DNA of 12,859 bases from Entamoeba invadens IP1. Its lineage: Eukaryota > Evosea > Mastigamoebida > Endamoebidae. The translations under genes were made by a program, and so were the position numbers. The stretch is from assembly GCF_000330505.1 (NCBI RefSeq), contig NW_004440436.1:45250-58108 (forward strand), written 5' to 3'. Shown here in pieces: positions 1 through 7,500 of this stretch (positions are counted from its first letter, which is position 1; each line of letters opens with the position of its first letter). The notes beneath the pieces were generated by a model. The model saw only the letters and a list, made by a program, of their open reading frames with translations, made no database searches and was not told where the DNA came from.

Positions 1-481
1 TGAAGATGAGTATTTCTGAATCGATTTGGGTTGCAGAACTGCTCTGACAAGTGTTTAATTTGAAACAACACAATAAAATGTTTGACTTGCAATTAAGCTT
101 ATAAAATGTCGAGTGACAATAAATGTAATATGATGTCTTTTCTCAAAGGTTTTGGAGTTGAAATCAGCCAAAGTGGGTGTTTTCAGTTGCTTTGGGTTTT
201 TCAATTGACAAAAACAATCAGTGCAAACCGTTTAACTCCATTTGTACAAAGTTTAATAATTAAGAACGCACTTAATGTATAAATGTTTATATTTTAGTAA
301 CTCTTTCATGTAACTCACTAACCAATATTAAAAGTATTTCAAAATGGTTACTCCAAACGTTCAATATCTAATAATTAAACACATTTAAAATGAGATAATA
401 GTTAATTTGACCGAAGTCTATTTTAATCACAACAAAATAATGAAATTCTGTCAAAAAACTTCCCAACAAAATAATGTCTAA
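1..481. other. AT-rich region upstream of kinase pseudogene
   Basis: No recognisable gene. The first 60 bases are less AT-rich than the rest and could be the edge of a neighbouring gene or remnant cut by the window. Positions 106-282 (+) hold an ATG-initiated 58-codon ORF starting MSSDNKCNMM; the opposite strand is also open over about the same stretch (a run ending near position 60), so coding strand and status are undecided. I recognise no domain in either reading. Confidence 0.4.
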
Positions 482-1528
482 AATATCTCAACGAAACTCT
501 TGAAAATGCAGTTTAATATTAAAGACATTAAAAAAATATTCTTTCCGAGTTTTATTTGCCATTTTTCACCAAAAAAAGAAGTCATAAACGATGAGTTTCA
601 AGCGAACACAACTTTAAATAGCATTTTTACAATTAAAGGAATATAACTTAAGTTGTACAAGATGTTAAAAGCGGAAAAAACAGTCAACACTATTTTAATT
701 CAAGCAGAAACACTTTTGTCAAACCATTTTGATTCAAATAAGTCAAATTCTGAAAAAACAAAAATGTGAACGTGATTTTGGAATAGTTTTCTTTGTGACT
801 TGAAGAAACTATGTTGTAATAATTAAGATGATAAAGCAAAGGAATGAAATTTCTAAAACAAATAGTGAGTTTGAAAATAAAGTGTTGATGTTAGACAAAT
901 TCAGTTGTGATAATATCGTTCATTTCTATGGTGCAGTATTTACCAAAATAGATTTGTGTGATGACTGAATGTGTTCCGTGTGGTTATTTAAGTGATTTAA
1001 AGAAGAAGAAAAAACGACAGGAGTTGATATGAAAATGCGATTACTATTTTATTGCTGCAAAAGAAATACAATATTGCATACAAATGGGATATTACATAGA
1101 GATATCAAGCCATATAACATTCTTATTGTGTCACTCGACAACAACAGTGCAGTAATTAACAAACCGACTGACATTGTATCTTCAAGTATCATTAACATGT
1201 TGATGACTAATATGACATTCAGTTAAGCCATGTTCCAGTTTACATGGCTACTGAAATACCTTACAAAAAAATATAAAAGGCTGGCTGATGTTTTTTCGTT
1301 CGTAATGACAGTCGATGAGTGTTTGAGCTGTTGTAACGCATATTTTATTTCAGAGTCTAAGTTCCCATGCAGTATTGCAGAGTTTGTAATTATAAAAAGT
1401 GTCTGTCCATAACCGTTGAAATGAAAACTGAAATATTTGAGTTAACAAAGATTATGTGGCTTCAAGATTTCAAATGTGACAATGGAAGATACATTGATAG
1501 ACCAAATCAATTGTTTGTGTCTTTTTAA
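482..1528 (+). pseudogene. Decayed Entamoeba-type protein kinase (TKL/TMK-like)
   Basis: Remnant of a Ser/Thr or Tyr kinase-like gene from the large Entamoeba family related to transmembrane kinases. An open frame at 482-643 and a following one at 647-766 cover the linker seen before the kinase domain in this family (IQAETLLS near 701-724), interrupted by TAA at 644 and TGA at 767. A decayed glycine loop follows (DFGIVF at 774-791), then TGA at 801, a VVIIKMIK segment matching the ATP-lysine strand, and LDKFSCDNIVHFYGAVF near 894-944. The frame moves at about 961 (MTECVPCGYLSDL), moves again for 1029-1226, which keeps the catalytic-loop motif HRDIKPYNIL but has DIV where DFG belongs, then again for VPVYMATEI (1232-1258, the APE region), for ADVFSF and SIAEFV (1230-1412 frame), and for the C-terminal lobe (1421-1528). 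At least five frame changes and several stops rule out a single product. Family assignment rests on motif recognition. Confidence 0.86.
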
Positions 1529-1746
1529 CAGATTTTAATATTTGAATTGTTTTATTGTAAATGAAACTATAAAGTTACTATAACACTATTTATAATATTT
1601 TATAATTCTTTTTATTATTATTTATTGTTAAAATTAATTTATTAAAATTATTAAAAATAAACAATTTTTTAAAGCGGTAATTTATAAACAAAAGACGAGG
1701 AATTTATTGAACAAATTTCTTGTGTGTAACAAAGCATTGTAATGAT

Positions 1747-1920
1747 TTAATGAGCATAATAATAATAAAACATACAGGACAGCTTTTCGGAACCTTTAAC
1801 CCAACCTATCCCATGGCAGTGCTTGAGCTGCATCTCAAACATTTGCCAGTCTTCAGTTGAATTCATTTCGTCTAAGCCCCCTAGACTTATTCTAGTTTCG
1901 GATTCATCTGCATATGAATC
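1747..1920 (-). pseudogene. Open coding-like fragment, function unknown
   Basis: A 57-codon frame runs from just after a TGA to a TAA, less AT-rich than its flanks. It contains SLGGLDEMNSTEDWQMFEMQ and then KHCHGIGW; the first ATG (MNST) comes only at about codon 19. The charged/aromatic mix looks like real protein rather than the Lys/Asn/Ile/Phe-rich chance ORFs typical of this DNA. There is no signal peptide and no domain I know. It could be the last exon or a broken piece of a gene. It lies directly downstream of the 2023-2733 gene on the same strand, and its first residues (DSYADESE) loosely resemble that protein's C-terminus (DSYSSDSE), which may be chance. Confidence 0.35.
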
Positions 1921-1945
1921 TCAGACCTTTCCTAAGTCTTAGGAA
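1901..1945. repeat. Two small inverted repeats
   Basis: GATTCAT (1901-1907) pairs with ATGAATC (1914-1920) across six bases. TTCCTAAG (1929-1936) pairs with CTTAGGAA (1938-1945) across one base. They sit between the fragment at 1747-1920 and the downstream end of the gene at 2023-2733. They may be 3'-end structures or chance; no transposon-like ends or target duplication are visible. Confidence 0.4.
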
Positions 1946-2022
1946 GTATATTCTTAAAGTTTATATTATCCAATGTTTTTATTGCACATTTGATTTTTTG
2001 TCAATTTTCCTCGTCTGAACAT

Positions 2023-2733
2023 TCACTCTGAGTCGGATGAATAAGAATCAGAACTGCCACATCTCTTAGTCTTTTTATGTTTCTGTTTTTTAATTTTAAA
2101 TACAATACCTCTTTTTCGTATCATTGGAGGCGACTTGTGTCCCTCTAGATTTTTCAATTTTATTTCATTAAATATCCTTTTCATATTTTGTTCTTCAATC
2201 AATGTAGCCATCAATTTTTTTACGCCTTCTCTGGTGGTTTCTTCAACTTTAATTTTTTCTTTCTTTGGTTTTTCGTCATGAACCCAATTAATTACTTCAG
2301 GGATTGGGTTCAATTCTTTAAGGTATTTATAAACCAACGGCTTTGGTTTTTTTGCTTCAGGGGGATGTGTTTCTGGTACACCCACACAAATGTAATATAA
2401 AAGGCATATTGCCCGAGCTATAATTTCATGATAAGCATCGACAAATATGTATCTCATTGAATAAATCCACCAAACAGCATCAATATGCCATTGAATTATA
2501 TCTTTTACAGCGTTGGATAATGAATATATCATTTCTTTTGAAAAAACAGCATTGAAAAATGTTTCCCAATCCTCTTTATCCATACAACTGAAGTGTAACA
2601 TTTCGTGTCCGACTATAACATACCTTTTTAATATTTCGTGGTTTAAATCACTGTTTTCCTCAAATTCAACACCTAAAGAGCAAATGAATAATGAAACCAT
2701 TACATAAATGATGTATACAACCTCGTAATTCAT
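2023..2733 (-). CDS. Secreted or membrane-anchored protein with HExxH motif
   Basis: Intact 236-residue protein, not assignable to a named family. Residues 4-21 are hydrophobic (VVYIIYVMVSLFICSLG) and look like a signal peptide or anchor, so the rest probably enters the secretory pathway. Residues 40-48 (IVGHEMLHF) fit the zincin pattern of hydrophobic-uncharged-H-E-hydrophobic-hydrophobic-H, with H43, E44 and H47 as candidate zinc/catalytic residues; E103 in YHEIIARA could be a third ligand as in gluzincins. This is inference from a short motif. Residues 84-119 are aromatic and hydrophobic. After a Pro-rich turn (119-132) the C-terminal half is highly charged, with a basic run (KIKKQKHKKTKR) and a Ser/Asp/Glu tail (SSDSYSSDSE). 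That tail is unusual for a secreted enzyme and would fit a cytosolic or nuclear protein if the N-terminus were not a true signal. The ATG has an A-rich upstream context (AAAATAAA) and is the first Met before the hydrophobic segment. Confidence 0.8.
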   Translation of the reverse strand: MNYEVVYIIYVMVSLFICSLGVEFEENSDLNHEILKRYVIVGHEMLHFSCMDKEDWETFFNAVFSKEMIYSLSNAVKDIIQWHIDAVWWIYSMRYIFVDAYHEIIARAICLLYYICVGVPETHPPEAKKPKPLVYKYLKELNPIPEVINWVHDEKPKKEKIKVEETTREGVKKLMATLIEEQNMKRIFNEIKLKNLEGHKSPPMIRKRGIVFKIKKQKHKKTKRCGSSDSYSSDSE

Positions 2734-3358
2734 TTTATTTTGCTTTTAAAGTTAGCAAAGTTGTTTAAATCTGAATTTTTGAAAAAATCGAATTAAAAGT
2801 AAAGCAATCACGTTTTAATTACATTTTCTTATTTAAACTGAATTAATTTTTAAATAATGGTAATCTTACGTCACAGTTTTTTTAAAGGAAACAAAAACTT
2901 TTTTTGGAAATAAAATCAATTTGAGAATAAAAATTATCAATTTGATTCGGTATTTTTCAGTTATCTTTACTCCAAACGTTCTTTTTTTCAAAAAATACAC
3001 AACAAACTTTAAAAAAAAGACTACAATTAAGAGTTACTGTTTTTTACTGTAGATTTTTTTTTCTCTTTTCAGATATATTTTCAAAAACAGTTTTGAAATA
3101 TCTTTTGAAAAAATATTGACGTTAGATTACCGTTATTATTCAGTATTATTTATTTTTCAAACTTAGAAATGACAAAAAACAATATTATTAAGCCTTGTTT
3201 TTAAACTGTTTTTGTTCACGAAAATATAATCGATTTTTTAGAAAGTAATAATAATAGTTTCTATGTTTGGACAATAAAAATAAATCTTAATAAAATGATA
3301 ACACTCTTTAAAAAATGAAACTTAATTTTTTAAACTGTTTTAAGTATATATATTGCCT
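2734..3358. other. Intergenic AT-rich DNA
   Basis: Upstream of the HExxH gene. Dominated by A and T runs with no reading frame of coding character on either strand. It contains TTACTCCAAACGTTC at 2967-2981, a 15-base word also found at 348-362. Confidence 0.5.
2772..2780 (-). promoter_or_regulatory. Match to Entamoeba initiator motif
   Basis: The minus strand reads AAAAATTCA, an exact match to the published E. histolytica initiator consensus, 39 bases before the ATG of the HExxH gene. Entamoeba 5' leaders are usually shorter and the word is AT-rich, so a chance match is quite possible. Confidence 0.3.
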
Positions 3359-4290
3359 TTAAACGACATTCTTTTCAAAAACCGAATCTTCATTTTTATA
3401 TTCATTGGTGTAATTTTTCACTCTCAAGTTTGACACAATTTTGAACATGAAATTTCTTATTTTTGGAATGTTGGAGGCAACTCAATTATAGATAGCGATA
3501 CTTTTTTTGCAATAACCTTGTGTTTTTCAAATGTAACATTTTCGTCAAAAGTTATACACCCACAAAAGCACCCATTTATATATTTACTTTATGCTCAAAT
3601 TGAATTAGATAAACTCAAGAGTGCCGCATTTTGCATAACTATACGAAGTATAGTTATTATAATATTGGAACTTTGATGTTCTTTTACTTCAACTTACAAA
3701 ATTTGATGAGGCATATGTCAATATAATATGAATGGTTTGAAACCACATTTTGGGTAATTTTTGAAGTTGTCGCATTTCCATAATGCAAAGTCGTCAATTT
3801 CAATACACTCATTTGGTGTTGAAATATAGTCTTAGATATTAAATTCTTAATACATTAATAAGGTAAACCGGATGATGTTTCAGGAAGTTGAATGACACTA
3901 ATGGAAGTCAGATTTACAAATGCACCAAATCCAATAATTGTGAATCCATTGGGCAGTGTCAACTGTGTTGGTGTCCATTTTGTAAAGTTTTTGAAACAGA
4001 ATTTCCAATTTCACAAATTCCGCTCATATCGTCAAAATCAAAAAATGCATTTCCTTGGTAAGTTTTACCATCAATTATTTAGACTCATTACATATACCTT
4101 TATCAACATTTTTACATTCAATATATTCATTTCTGTTTACATAGTGAGGAATTGTTGTTATTTTTCCCTTTGCTTATACCACAGATCGTTCCAAATAAAA
4201 GTTTTTATCAACAAATTGAACACTGAAAATGATGTCTATAAGAACTTTTTGATATTCAAAAGTGTCTACATATAAATTTATATAAAATCA
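3359..4290 (-). pseudogene. BspA-like leucine-rich-repeat protein, decayed
   Basis: Intact relatives are Treponema-type LRR (LRR_5) proteins, expanded in Entamoeba and partly surface-exposed. On the minus strand, upstream pieces fit the family's N-terminal region: LYVDTFEYQKVL (about 4230-4270) and EYIECKNV (about 4110-4135). Next, 4075-4000 reads TYQGNAFFDFDDMSGICEIG, and a one-base frame change leads into CFKNFTKWTPTQLTLPNGFT and then IIGFGAFVNLTSISVIQLPE, ending at TAA 3855-3857. These show the repeat logic: IG..(C/A)F..(C/L)..L..(I/L)xLP. Another repeat, TPNECIEIDDFALWKCDNF, lies in 3831-3718. Then NGCFCGCITFDENVTFEKHK and SLSIIELPPTFQ run from about 3576 to 3457, and a last shifted piece with NFMFKIVSNLRVKNY ends at TAA 3359-3361. 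Several frame changes and stops separate pieces that together keep family order. Further N-terminal remnants may extend to about 4440 but are too weak to assign. Confidence 0.8.
3635..3657. repeat. Perfect 10-bp inverted repeat, 3-nt loop
   Basis: ATAACTATAC, then GAA, then GTATAGTTAT. It sits in the stretch of the LRR pseudogene (about 3586-3717) where repeat similarity disappears, so it may mark an insertion or rearrangement, or may be chance in AT-rich DNA. Confidence 0.55.
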
Positions 4291-5028
4291 TTCTGTATTT
4301 ACAATAATTTCTTTGTTGTGGATGGGATAATCAACCACAATGTTTTCTTTTTAATTGCTGAGTTGTACGTATTTGAAACGCCTCAAACGTGGTCCAACAC
4401 TAACGACTTTAAAAAAATTTTGTTTATTCCATTCAATTGTCAAGAACACAAATGACTAAGATGAGACCAGTCAAAATTCTTGGAAGGTAAAAATTAATGA
4501 AATATCTGTAGTGCAATTTTTAATTTATAAGATAAAATCGACTTAAATTGATTCGTTTGTCCAACTTTATAACTCCATTAATACTTCCAAGTTTGTGTTG
4601 TTCCAAACATAATAAATTATCATGTAAAACATTTATTTTTAAGTATTTCAGTCGAGCGATTTCATGAAATTTAATTTTGGTTTTGGTGTTTCTGTCACTT
4701 ATGTTATTTTTGTGATGACTGAATTGTGATTCCCAACGTTTATAATTACCATATATTTACCACTTCTTCAATAAACTCCGAGTAGTATTCGTTGGTTGTT
4801 TTATATAAAAAGAAGTCATAGTCATACCAAGTATCCAAATATTGTGAGACTACGATCTGTTATATAAATGTATCATATTTTTTTTGACACAACACCTTGA
4901 CATATTTTCTGTAAGATTACAAGTTATCTTTTGTCTTTCTTTCGATATTTTTAGAATAACATTTTTGCTCATGTTGTGTATTCTAACAAATTTGAACTTA
5001 ATTTGTGACACGTCTATATATCGAGTAT
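4291..5028. other. Intergenic region upstream of LRR pseudogene
   Basis: Probably holds the lost 5' end and promoter of the minus-strand LRR gene. A short minus-strand open stretch near 4360-4430 (KVVSVGPRLRRFKYVQLSN) may be a scrap of its N-terminal region; I cannot align it with confidence. The rest is AT-rich with nothing recognisable. Confidence 0.4.
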
Positions 5029-5030
5029 TA

Positions 5031-5249
5031 CAGTAGGGAAAATGAACCTTAGCCCAGGAAATGTACTTTAGCCCAGAGAAATCCCTATATTTTTCTTTAA
5101 AACACGGGTTTTTACGAAAAAAAACAAATATTTTAGAAAATTGTCTTTTATATCGATATAATTTATTATTTTAATATAACAATAGAAATAAATTGGTTTT
5201 TCTTTGGGCTAAGGTTAATTTGCTGGGCGAAGGTTTAATGACCCAATTG
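5031..5249. mobile_element. Tc1/mariner-like MITE with diverged ends
   Basis: A 219-bp element flanked by TA on both sides (5029-5030 and 5250-5251). The left end begins CAGTAGGGAAAATGAACC and the inverted right end begins CAATTGGGTCATTAAACC. By eye 39 of the first 51 positions match between the arms. Each arm carries two direct copies of a TTAGCCCAG-like word about 20 bases apart, an arrangement that in larger elements can be paired transposase-binding sites. The interior is AT-rich and too short for a transposase, so it would need an enzyme supplied in trans. Terminal CAGT/CAAT beside TA is typical of Tc1/mariner elements; these are known from E. invadens. Arm divergence suggests an old insertion. 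Confidence 0.75.
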
Positions 5250-5251
5250 TA

Positions 5252-6371
5252 AATATATTAATGTTATTGTTTGTGTTATTTATAACCACTTAATAAAAAC
5301 AAAGCGTAATAACTTGAAAATGTTAGACTTTCTAATTGTGTGCTGTTTATTGCAATGCTTTTTATCATATTTATAAATGTCACTTTATAGTATTAAGTGT
5401 TTGATGTGTCAATAAATGCATTCATCTTTTGTCTGTATCACAATGTTGTTTGTAAAAACTCTGTTTTATTTCAAGTTTATAAAATTTTACAAAACGTGTT
5501 AGTTTTAAGTAAAATGTCAAAGTTTTCATCTTTCTAATCGTCTCATTTTGAAAGGATAATAAGTTTTTTGTTCATTGTGTTATTTTTAAAAATTATAAAA
5601 ATTAATATAACAATTATAAAATTGTAATGAATCGTCTTTGTGGATTAACATCTAATAATATCAATTGAAATATATCACGTTGGTGTTTAATATTTTAAAA
5701 AGATTTATTTGAAAACTAAACATTAATAAGAAAATAACAACAAAATTTAAATGTTTTTAAAAGTTATTTAATTCTATAAATACAACAAGAAAATTCATTT
5801 TTTGATTTTTAATGATGTGGTATCAAAAATTATCAAAATAAAATTAATTTGCATCAGTTTAAATATATTAATACGTTTAGTGTTGACACAAGGAAATTAT
5901 CTGAGTGTGCTAAAAGTGTCTGAATACAAAACGATCTTCATTAAAAACATTTTCGGGTTGTTTTGACAAGCTTTATTAGTTTTATAACCAGTTTTAATGT
6001 TTTATTGTAAAGATGAATCTTGACTTTAAAAAAGAAAAACTTGATTAATTTCAAATTTGAATAAAAATTTTGATGTTAAATTTAAATAATTGTTGAATTA
6101 GAACGATATCAAAGTCGGTACAACAACATCATATATACAGAAAGCAATATCCAACTGAGGTAAATTGTAAATATAATTTTTCATAAAAAGTTAAGAGGAT
6201 ATATTAATAATAATCAAAAAATAAAAATAAACTGAAAATTATTTCTTTTTAGAAATAATAAAAAATATAGTTTTTTTAGAATTGTTGAATTTATTGAAAA
6301 CATTATATTCTTTATATAATGCAGTCTTTTTATATGTTGTTATCAAAAACAACATGAAATTAATAACAAGT
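5252..6371. other. Long AT-rich intergenic stretch
   Basis: About 1.1 kb with many homopolymer A/T runs. No reading frame with coding character, no RNA gene and no clear repeat array seen on either strand. Confidence 0.5.
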
Positions 6372-6444
6372 GCCTTCCTAGCTCAGTCGGTAGAGCGTGC
6401 GGCTTTTAACCGTAAGGTCGGGGGTTCGAGCCCCCCGGGGGGCG
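6372..6444 (+). tRNA. tRNA-Lys (UUU)
   Basis: A 73-nt cloverleaf. Acceptor GCCTTCC pairs with GGGGGGC, with two T-G wobbles. D arm GCTC/GAGC. Anticodon stem TGCGG/CCGTA with loop CTTTTAA gives anticodon TTT at 6405-6407. T arm GGGGG/CCCCC with loop TTCGAGC. No intron and no encoded CCA. The internal B box (GGTTCGAGCC) is intact, so it should be transcribed by RNA polymerase III. Confidence 0.95.
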
Positions 6445-6449
6445 TTTTT
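6445..6449 (+). terminator. Pol III T-run after tRNA-Lys
   Basis: Five T directly after the discriminator base, the usual RNA polymerase III stop signal. Confidence 0.8.
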
Positions 6450-6512
6450 CTTTTTTGATTATTATTTTCATTTTTTAGGTTATAAACAATATAAACAAAA
6501 ACAATTCAAGAA

Positions 6513-6583
6513 GCATTTGTGGTCTAAGGGCAGAATTCCACCCTTCCAAGGTGGAGATCCGGGTTCGAGTCCCGGCAAATGCA
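6513..6583 (+). tRNA. tRNA-Gly (UCC)
   Basis: A 71-nt cloverleaf. Acceptor GCATTTG/CAAATGC is perfectly paired with discriminator A. Anticodon stem CCACC/GGTGG with loop CTTCCAA gives anticodon TCC at 6545-6547. T arm CCGGG/CCCGG with loop TTCGAGT. The D stem has three good pairs plus a G-A at its base. No intron, no encoded CCA. It lies 68 bp after tRNA-Lys on the same strand. Confidence 0.95.
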
Positions 6584-6584
6584 C

Positions 6585-6589
6585 TTTTT
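6585..6589 (+). terminator. Pol III T-run after tRNA-Gly
   Basis: Five T one base after the tRNA 3' end. Confidence 0.75.
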
Positions 6590-6635
6590 AGTAATTCAAA
6601 ATGTTTTTTATTATTGATATTTGAATAATGAAAAT

Positions 6636-6640
6636 AAAAA
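6636..6640 (-). terminator. Pol III T-run after tRNA-Ser
   Basis: Five T in the minus-strand sense directly after the discriminator base. Confidence 0.78.
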
Positions 6641-6722
6641 CGACAACGGCAGGATTTGAACCTACGCCTCAAATGAGAAATGATTTCGAGTCATACGCCT
6701 TGGACCACTCGGCCACGTTGTC
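6641..6722 (-). tRNA. tRNA-Ser (CGA)
   Basis: An 82-nt tRNA on the minus strand with the long variable arm of serine tRNAs (TCTCATTTGAG forms its hairpin). Acceptor GACAACG/CGTTGTC is perfectly paired with discriminator G. The anticodon loop reads CTCGAAA, anticodon CGA at plus positions 6686-6688. T arm GTAGG/CCTGC with loop TTCAAAT. The outer pair of the anticodon stem is a T-T mismatch; otherwise the fold is good. It faces the tRNA-Lys/tRNA-Gly pair tail-to-tail, 57 bp from tRNA-Gly. Confidence 0.93.
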
Positions 6723-7500
6723 TTTTTGACATTATCTTTATGTTCTTTTCATGTTAATATTTAAGTGTGTCTTAAAAAATGGTTTCATAATAAATCTTTT
6801 ATATATAATTTACTATACTAAAGTAGTTTTTGAAAAAAAATAAAACTAAAGTTTATAAACTCTATTTTTTTGGTCAATTATTAATGAAAATGTTCCCAAC
6901 TTACGGAAAAAGATAAGCCCAAAAAAGGATATTAAAAATATAACTATTCAGAAACTAAATAACCAATAACATTAATAAGGTTTAGACGGTTTTACCAATC
7001 ATTTTCAAACATCTAAAGGTGAATAAATACAGTTGATTTGGTAATATTTTAAACAAAAAAACATCATACACAATTATTGTGGTCAAACAATTAATCAATT
7101 TTGGTTTTTTATTATATTTTTTAGTTTATAAGTTTATTATTGATATAACAAAATACATACCAAAAAGAAAAAAACATCCAAATTTGTTTTTATATTTTTT
7201 AAAAATCAACAATAAAAACTTGGGTATTTTTAAAGTGTTAAATAATATTTATTATTTAATTGTTAACACATTATTTGAACATAAAAGCGAACAATTTTAT
7301 TATTAAAAATAGGTAAGTTATTAAATCAATTACAATCACAATTGTAATATTTGTAAATTTAATTTTAAAAATATTAATCAATATATCTTTTGATTTTTTT
7401 ATATCAAAAGTCGTATTGTATTTATTTAAAACTTAATAGAACACAATAAAAATATTAAAGTGAATTATAATTAAGTTAGTACCACTCAATAACAAATTTT
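6723..7500. other. AT-rich region between tRNAs and tetraspanin
   Basis: No supported gene. A plus-strand open frame at 7079-7306 is Lys/Asn/Ile/Phe-rich, lacks an ATG and looks like chance. An inverted repeat CTTTTGAT/ATCAAAAG (7387-7394 and 7403-7410, T-rich loop) lies about 90 bp past the tetraspanin stop codon and could help form its 3' end. Confidence 0.45.

Noticed and set aside
2188..2707. Plus-strand ORFs of 64 and 70 codons over the HExxH gene
   Set aside because: They lie antisense to a longer, better-composed ORF with a signal-like N-terminus; Phe/Asn-rich shadow frames.
3635..3657. Resemblance of the hairpin to a recombinase site such as loxP
   Set aside because: Only a few bases of the arm are shared, arm and spacer lengths differ, and no recombinase is present; treated as a plain inverted repeat.
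3892..4275. 127-codon plus-strand ORF
   Set aside because: The opposite strand reads ordered LRR repeat pieces; the plus frame has no domain and looks like a shadow.
6397..6672. ORFs of 64 and 65 codons on both strands over the tRNA cluster
   Set aside because: They translate tRNA genes; the cloverleaf structures are unambiguous.
7079..7306. 75-codon plus-strand ORF
   Set aside because: It begins with a non-ATG codon and is made almost wholly of Ile, Asn, Lys, Phe, Leu and Tyr, as expected by chance in A/T-rich DNA.
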